A stretch of DNA of 9,510 bases. It comes from Armatimonadota bacterium (GTDB lineage Bacteria > Armatimonadota > Zipacnadia > Zipacnadales > VGFC01). Location: NCBI GenBank assembly GCA_016869015.1, contig VGFB01000087.1, positions 1-9,510 of the forward strand, read 5' to 3'. Shown here piece after piece: positions 5,613-9,510 of the stretch; positions within the stretch are counted from its first letter, which is position 1, and every line of letters begins with the position of its first letter. The notes beneath the pieces were generated by a model that saw nothing but the letters and a program-made list of their open reading frames with translations, was not told where the DNA came from and did not search any database. Made by a program: the position numbers and the translations under genes.

Positions 5613-7049
5613 ATGGCGCTCAGCGAGGTCCACCTCTTCGAGCAGTTGGGGCGGACCCTCCTGGCGGACGTGCGCACCGGGCGGCTCTACGAGGCTGACG
5701 AGCCCACTGCCGCGTTCGTGGCCGCCGCCCTGGAGAGCGGCGACGTCGATGCGGGCCATGCTGCCGTTCGCCGGCGTTGGGGCCGGTGGCGGGCCCGCAG
5801 CGTGCGCGAGGCGCTCGGCGTGCAGGGCCTCATCGCCGTGACGCCCCCCGACTGCCCCGAGCCCCCTGCGCCATTCCTGCCCCCCGTCACCGCGCTCGAC
5901 CTGAACATCACCCACCAGTGCAACCTCGCCTGCCGGTACTGCTACGGCTCATACGGCTCGACGCTGTCGCGGGATGGCGGCCCCTTCCGCTACGGATCGG
6001 AGGAGGGCTGGATGTCCCGCGAAGTCGCCGATGCGGCCTTCGAGTTCCTGCTCCGGGAGTCCGGGGAGGAGGAGGCGGTCTCGGTCGTCTTCTTCGGCGG
6101 AGAGCCGCTGCTGAACTGGCGGCTGCTGGAGGCCCTGGTGCCCGCCTTCCGGTCGCGGGCGAGCGACGCGGGCAAGCGCCTGCGGATGTCGACGGCCTCC
6201 AATGCCACGCTGCTGACCGAGCGCAAGCTGCGCTTTCTGATCGACAACGGGATCGGCATCCAGTTCAGCTTCGACGGCCCGCCTGATGTCCAGGACGATC
6301 AGCGGTGCAGTCGGCAGGGCCGAGGTAGCTACGCGCAAGTCTGCGAGGCGGCCGGGCGGTTGCTAGCCTGCCGGCCCGGTGAGGTCACGGCCCGCGCGAC
6401 GCTGACCCGTCGCCATCTCGAGCTGCGCCGGGTGGTGGAGCACCTGCTGGGGATGGGTTTCGGGAACGTCCACATCGAGCCGGCGACCGGCGTGACGAAT
6501 GACTACGCCGTCACCCCGGAGGACCTGCCCGAGCTGAAGCGCCAGTTCGCGGAGATGGCCGAGCTGTTCCTCGAGCGGCTCGACCAGGGCGAACTCCTGA
6601 ACCTCTCCAACTTCGTGAAGTACGTCCGTAGCACGAAGACCCCGGAGACGCCGCGGTTCCATCCCTGCGGCGCCGGCCGCGGCTACCTGTGCGTCGATCC
6701 AAACGGCCGCCTGTTCCTCTGTCACCGGTTCACGGGCTCCGACGAGTACGCGATGGGCAACGTCTTTGACGGGATCGACAACGCCCTGCGGAGGCAAGTG
6801 GCCGGGCTGCACGTCCACGCGCGCCCCGGCTGCCGCGACTGCTGGGCGCGGTACTTCTGTGGCGGCGGGTGCTGGCGGGTCCACGTCGATGCCACCGGCT
6901 CGCTGGCCGAGCCCGACCTCGCCTTCCACTGCGAGCTGCTGAAGCACACGATCGAGCTGTCGATGGCCATCAACGCACGCCTCGCCGACGACGAGGCGGA
7001 GCTGCTCGCCGACCGGTACGACCAGAGCCGGATGCCCCACGAGTCGTAG
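5613..7049 (+). CDS. Radical SAM/SPASM peptide maturase with PqqD/RRE-like N-terminus
   Basis: A 478-residue cytoplasmic enzyme predicted to cleave S-adenosylmethionine and modify the Cys-rich protein encoded just upstream. Residues 6-75 (HLFEQLG, then ADVRTGRLYEADE and a helical stretch ending GLIAV) look like the winged-helix recognition element of PqqD-type and SCIFF-type maturases. The radical SAM motif is C103-x3-C107-x2-C110, and FGGEP follows at 161-165. The C-terminal SPASM domain has C352, C360, C370, then C407-x2-C410-x5-C416-x3-C420, and C440. This is the same eight-Cys set as anaerobic sulfatase maturases, enough for two auxiliary [4Fe-4S] clusters. H371 replaces the Asp that follows the third Cys in sulfatase maturases, and LCHRFTGSDEYAMGNV is closer to SCIFF/ranthipeptide maturases. 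Formylglycine chemistry is therefore unlikely; thioether formation is the leading guess. The start at 5613 is uncertain (see the ribosome site at 5567). It converges on the isomerase gene. Confidence 0.92.
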   Translation: MALSEVHLFEQLGRTLLADVRTGRLYEADEPTAAFVAAALESGDVDAGHAAVRRRWGRWRARSVREALGVQGLIAVTPPDCPEPPAPFLPPVTALDLNITHQCNLACRYCYGSYGSTLSRDGGPFRYGSEEGWMSREVADAAFEFLLRESGEEEAVSVVFFGGEPLLNWRLLEALVPAFRSRASDAGKRLRMSTASNATLLTERKLRFLIDNGIGIQFSFDGPPDVQDDQRCSRQGRGSYAQVCEAAGRLLACRPGEVTARATLTRRHLELRRVVEHLLGMGFGNVHIEPATGVTNDYAVTPEDLPELKRQFAEMAELFLERLDQGELLNLSNFVKYVRSTKTPETPRFHPCGAGRGYLCVDPNGRLFLCHRFTGSDEYAMGNVFDGIDNALRRQVAGLHVHARPGCRDCWARYFCGGGCWRVHVDATGSLAEPDLAFHCELLKHTIELSMAINARLADDEAELLADRYDQSRMPHES

Positions 7050-7078
7050 CCCCCGCCGGCCCGCCACTCGCGCTGCGG

Positions 7079-7891
7079 CTACTCCAGCGCGTCCACGATG
7101 GCCTGGAGGAAGCGCACGTCGATTCGGCACTGGTCGATGACCGAGTCGGGCGGGTGCTGGCTGTACTCGCAGTGCAAACTGATCGGGCCGCTGAAGGCCA
7201 TGTCCTTGAGCAGCTGCATCACCTGCGGGAAGTTGCCGAAGCCCATCCCCAGCGGCCACACGTCGATCGCCCAGCTGCCGTCGGGGTTCTTCTTGCGGAC
7301 GAGGTCCTTGAAGGCGCAAGCGCAGAGGTAGTCCTTCACGATGTCCAGCGCCATCGGGTACGGCTCGCCGACGATGGACAGGTGCCCGACATCGGCGAAC
7401 ACGCCGACCAGAGCGGGGTCGAAGCCCTTCACGAGGTTCATCACCGCGCAGGAGTTGAGCCCCATCGTGCTGCCGGAGTGATTGTGCACGATGGGCTTGA
7501 CGCCGGTCTGCTCGGCGAGCTTCGCGAAGCCCTCAAGCCGGGCGCGACAGCGGTCGACCGTCGCCCAGTAGCCGCCCTCCTCCATGGTCCAATAGCCCAG
7601 CTTCACGAGCTTCACGCCGGCGTCGGCACACGCCTCGAAGAGAGGCTCGGCGTAGTCCATCCCCGCGTCGGTGAAGTCGCCGGGCGTGGTGATGAGGGGG
7701 ATGCAGAGGCCCTCCTCGGCGAAGCGCTTCGCGGCGGCGGGCAGCGCGGTCTTGGCGTTCTCCGGGTTGACGGGATATCCCGGGCGCACGCACAGGTCCG
7801 CTCCCTCCACGCCCGCGCTCTTCAGCCCGGCGATGATCTGCGCGAGGTCCCAGCCCTCGAGGTGCTTGGTGAACATGATCCACGGTCGCAA
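7079..7891 (-). CDS. Sugar phosphate isomerase/epimerase-like TIM-barrel protein
   Basis: A 270-residue protein of the xylose isomerase-like TIM-barrel superfamily (AP_endonuc_2; IolE and hydroxypyruvate isomerase relatives), expected to isomerise, epimerise or dehydrate a keto-sugar or inosose with a divalent metal. Visible landmarks are VRPGYPVNPENA near 35-46, VHNHSG at 135-140, FADVGH at 165-170 (D167, H170), AFKD at 193-196, and a final strand SLHCEY with E242. These match the usual metal and substrate positions, with His136 at the place where many relatives carry Glu, as in IolE-like members. The start is taken as TTG at 7891 because GAAGGGGG lies eight bases upstream. The alternative ATG at 7876 lacks a ribosome site and would trim five residues. 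No signal peptide is seen, so it acts in the cytoplasm. Only 29 bases separate its stop from that of the radical SAM gene. Exact substrate unknown. Confidence 0.88.
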   Translation of the reverse strand: MRPWIMFTKHLEGWDLAQIIAGLKSAGVEGADLCVRPGYPVNPENAKTALPAAAKRFAEEGLCIPLITTPGDFTDAGMDYAEPLFEACADAGVKLVKLGYWTMEEGGYWATVDRCRARLEGFAKLAEQTGVKPIVHNHSGSTMGLNSCAVMNLVKGFDPALVGVFADVGHLSIVGEPYPMALDIVKDYLCACAFKDLVRKKNPDGSWAIDVWPLGMGFGNFPQVMQLLKDMAFSGPISLHCEYSQHPPDSVIDQCRIDVRFLQAIVDALE

Positions 7892-7992
7892 GGTGACGGC
7901 CCCCTTCGGATTGAACTGGCGGTGACGGCACCGCGCTCGTTGCGCCGGAGCACGCCCGAATCCCTCCTCGGTGCTGCGGGATGGTCCCCCTG

Positions 7993-9366
7993 ATGGCCCT
8001 GTACCTCACGCGCGTCACTCCCGCCCATCAGCAAGTCACCGTGGAGTGGACCCCACCCGATGGCGACCTCGTGCGGAGGGTCGCGCAGTACCGACTGGAG
8101 GTGCGGCTCCGGGCCGAGACCTCAGCGCCCGCGCAGTGCCTCCTGCGGGGCTCCAGGCAGCGCTCGGCGAAGGTGACGGGCCTGCCGAACCACGCGGACT
8201 ACGCCCTGCGGATTGTCGCGCTGGACGCGGAGGGGAAGGTCGTCGCGACCAGCGCTGAGAGGCTCGCCACACCCGGCTGGGTGCCGGGGACGGTCATCGA
8301 CTACCTGCACCGGGAGGACACGGCCTTCGCGGAGTGGGGGCGGTACATCGGCAGCCCGTCCATCGCGCGGTTGCCCGATGGGGCCCTGGTGGCGAGCCAC
8401 GACCTCTTCGGTCCGGGGCCGCAGACCTTCACCCGCCTCTTCCGCTCGGAGGATGAGGGGCGGAGGTGGCGGTGGCTGACCGACCTCGTGCCCGCGTTCT
8501 GGGGCAAGCTGTTCGTGCATCAGGGCGCGCTGTACCTGCTGGCGACCCGCACGGAGTACGGCGACCTCCTGCTGCACCGCTCGATGAACGGCGGCGCCAC
8601 GTGGAAAGGCCCGGCGGTCATCGCGCCCGGGCGCTACCACAAGGCGCCGGTGCCGGTCATCGAGCACCGGGGGAGCCTGTGGACCTGCGTGGAGCTGCAG
8701 ACGGGCGGGTGGCCGGAGGGGTTCCAGTCCGTGGCGTGCTCGATCCCCCTGGGCGCCGACCCCATGCAGCCCGGGAGCTGGACCGTGAGCGAGCCGCTGG
8801 CGTATGACCCGACGTGGCTGCCCGAGGGTTGGGAAGTCGCGCGCAAGGACCAGGGGTTCCTCGAGGGCAACGCGGTTGTGGCCCTCGACGGACGGCTGCT
8901 GAACCTCCTCCGGTACAACACCTTGCCCTACGCGAACAAGGCGATCGTGCTGGAGATCGCGGAGGACGGGCGGTCGCAGCGGTTCGAGCGGGTCATCGAC
9001 TTCCCCGGCGGCATGACCAAGTTCACCATCATGCGACATCCCGAGACCGGCGTGTACTGGTCCCTGGTGAACCCGGTGACCCTCCCCGGGAAGCCGAACA
9101 TGCGGAGCGTCCTGAGCCTGTCTTCCTCAACCGACCTGCTGAACTGGACGCTGCACGGGGACATCCTGCGGGACGACTCGCCCTGGGCGGTGCGGCATAC
9201 GGGCTTCCAGTACGTAGACTGGCTCTTCGATGGGGACGACCTCCTCGCCGCCTGCCGCATGGGCTTCAACGGCGCCCGCAACTTCCACGACGCCAACCAC
9301 CTCACGTTCCACCGCATCGCGGACTTCGCGAAGGGCGCCCGCTCGGTGACGGCGGCCGCACCGTGA
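7993..9366 (+). CDS. Fibronectin III plus sialidase-like (Asp-box) beta-propeller protein
   Basis: The protein has 457 residues from the ATG at 7993; an in-frame ATG at 7981 would add four. I prefer 7993 because GGGATGG lies eight bases before it, while nothing resembling a ribosome site precedes 7981; the choice is not firm. Using 7981 numbering, residues 8-95 form an Fn3-like sandwich (VTVEWTPP, then YALRIVALD). The rest looks like a six-bladed sialidase-type propeller, with Asp-box motifs at SEDEGRRW (156-163), SMNGGATW (201-208) and a degenerate SSTDLLNW (382-389). The arginine triad of true sialidases is not obvious, so enzymatic activity is unproven; sialidase-like glycoside binding or hydrolysis is the family-level guess. 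No signal peptide or membrane segment is visible, which is unusual for a protein of this type. It is divergent from the isomerase across an 89-base gap holding two copies of GGTGACGGC (7892-7900, 7921-7929). Confidence 0.85.
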   Translation: MALYLTRVTPAHQQVTVEWTPPDGDLVRRVAQYRLEVRLRAETSAPAQCLLRGSRQRSAKVTGLPNHADYALRIVALDAEGKVVATSAERLATPGWVPGTVIDYLHREDTAFAEWGRYIGSPSIARLPDGALVASHDLFGPGPQTFTRLFRSEDEGRRWRWLTDLVPAFWGKLFVHQGALYLLATRTEYGDLLLHRSMNGGATWKGPAVIAPGRYHKAPVPVIEHRGSLWTCVELQTGGWPEGFQSVACSIPLGADPMQPGSWTVSEPLAYDPTWLPEGWEVARKDQGFLEGNAVVALDGRLLNLLRYNTLPYANKAIVLEIAEDGRSQRFERVIDFPGGMTKFTIMRHPETGVYWSLVNPVTLPGKPNMRSVLSLSSSTDLLNWTLHGDILRDDSPWAVRHTGFQYVDWLFDGDDLLAACRMGFNGARNFHDANHLTFHRIADFAKGARSVTAAAP

Positions 9367-9383
9367 CCGAGCGTCGCCGCCGC

Positions 9384-9510
9384 TTACCTCGGTTCCATCG
9401 GCTCCCAGTGGAGGTTGGAGCCGAGGTTGGGGTTGAAGTCGGTGCTCTCGGTGACGATGTACTCGCCGAGGTTGTTGGCCCAGGCGTGCCCGTAGCCGCC
9501 GGGCAGCTCC
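9384..9510 (-). CDS. C-terminal end of an unidentified protein, 5' truncated by the window edge
   Basis: Reading the minus strand, the frame is open from the window edge to a TAA at 9386-9384, giving 41 residues that end NLHWEPMEPR. The visible part includes GYGHAWANNLGEYIVTES and FNPNLGSN. It has protein-like composition, with many Asn, Gly and aromatic residues, as in exported or beta-rich proteins. I do not recognise the family. Its stop lies 17 bases past the stop of the Fn3/propeller gene, matching the tight convergent packing seen elsewhere in the window. The call rests on the open frame, composition and position only. Confidence 0.5.
   Translation of the reverse strand, partial: ELPGGYGHAWANNLGEYIVTESTDFNPNLGSNLHWEPMEPR

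Noticed and set aside
4886..5677. Minus-strand open frame of 263 codons opposite the Cys-rich gene
   Set aside because: Its Ser/Gln/Leu-rich repeats are the antisense image of the TGC-GAC/AAC codon repeat. The plus strand has the promoter, ribosome site and Tat signal.
7892..7929. Nine-base direct repeat GGTGACGGC as a regulator binding site
   Set aside because: Two short GC-rich copies 29 bases apart between divergent genes could be chance; no palindrome or promoter context supports an operator.
6869..7993. Plus-strand open frame of 374 codons spanning the end of the radical SAM gene and the isomerase
   Set aside because: It crosses two well-supported genes in other frames, has low-complexity Arg/Val/His/Leu composition and no domain-like pattern.

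Overview
The window is strongly GC-rich, densely coding DNA. It reads like a carbohydrate-degrading bacterium of the Planctomycetota, Armatimonadota or Lentisphaerota type. The basis is gene content: a large secreted GH78 rhamnosidase, a Gfo/Idh/MocA oxidoreductase, a TIM-barrel sugar-phosphate isomerase-like protein and an Asp-box propeller protein with an Fn3 domain. Recognisable Shine-Dalgarno sites and one near-consensus sigma-70 promoter show ordinary bacterial expression signals. The phylum is an inference from gene content and cannot be fixed from this sequence.

Layout: (1) 1-245 (+), the 3' end of a gene whose tail resembles a concanavalin-like lectin fold. (2) 253-3450 (-), a complete exported alpha-L-rhamnosidase, converging tightly on gene 1. 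(3) A 151-base divergent promoter region, then 3602-4639 (+), a Gfo/Idh/MocA dehydrogenase. (4) 4640-4913, a regulatory region with a near-consensus promoter (TTGACA-N17-TATACT) and a strong GC hairpin in the predicted 5' leader. (5) 4914-5528 (+), a 204-residue protein with a twin-arginine signal, a core of dense cysteines nearly all followed by Asp or Asn, one DxDxDG calcium-loop motif and a short coiled-coil tail. (6) 5613-7049 (+), a radical SAM/SPASM enzyme with a PqqD/RRE-like N-terminal region. (7) 7079-7891 (-), the isomerase/epimerase-like protein. (8) 7981/7993-9366 (+), the Fn3 plus sialidase-like propeller protein. (9) 9384-9510 (-), the C-terminal end of an unidentified protein.

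Genes 2, 3, 7 and 8 fit a plant- or algal-glycan utilisation neighbourhood: the rhamnosidase works outside the cytoplasm, and the oxidoreductase and isomerase could process released sugars. Genes 5 and 6 stand apart. They look like a two-gene precursor-plus-maturase cassette with its own promoter. My main proposal is that the radical SAM enzyme modifies the Cys-Asp/Asn core in the cytoplasm, possibly by thioether cross-linking as in ranthipeptides or QhpC, and that the folded product is then exported by Tat. I see no dedicated protease or ABC exporter in the window. The substrate is unusually long and cysteine-dense for such a pathway, which makes this pair the most interesting part of the window.
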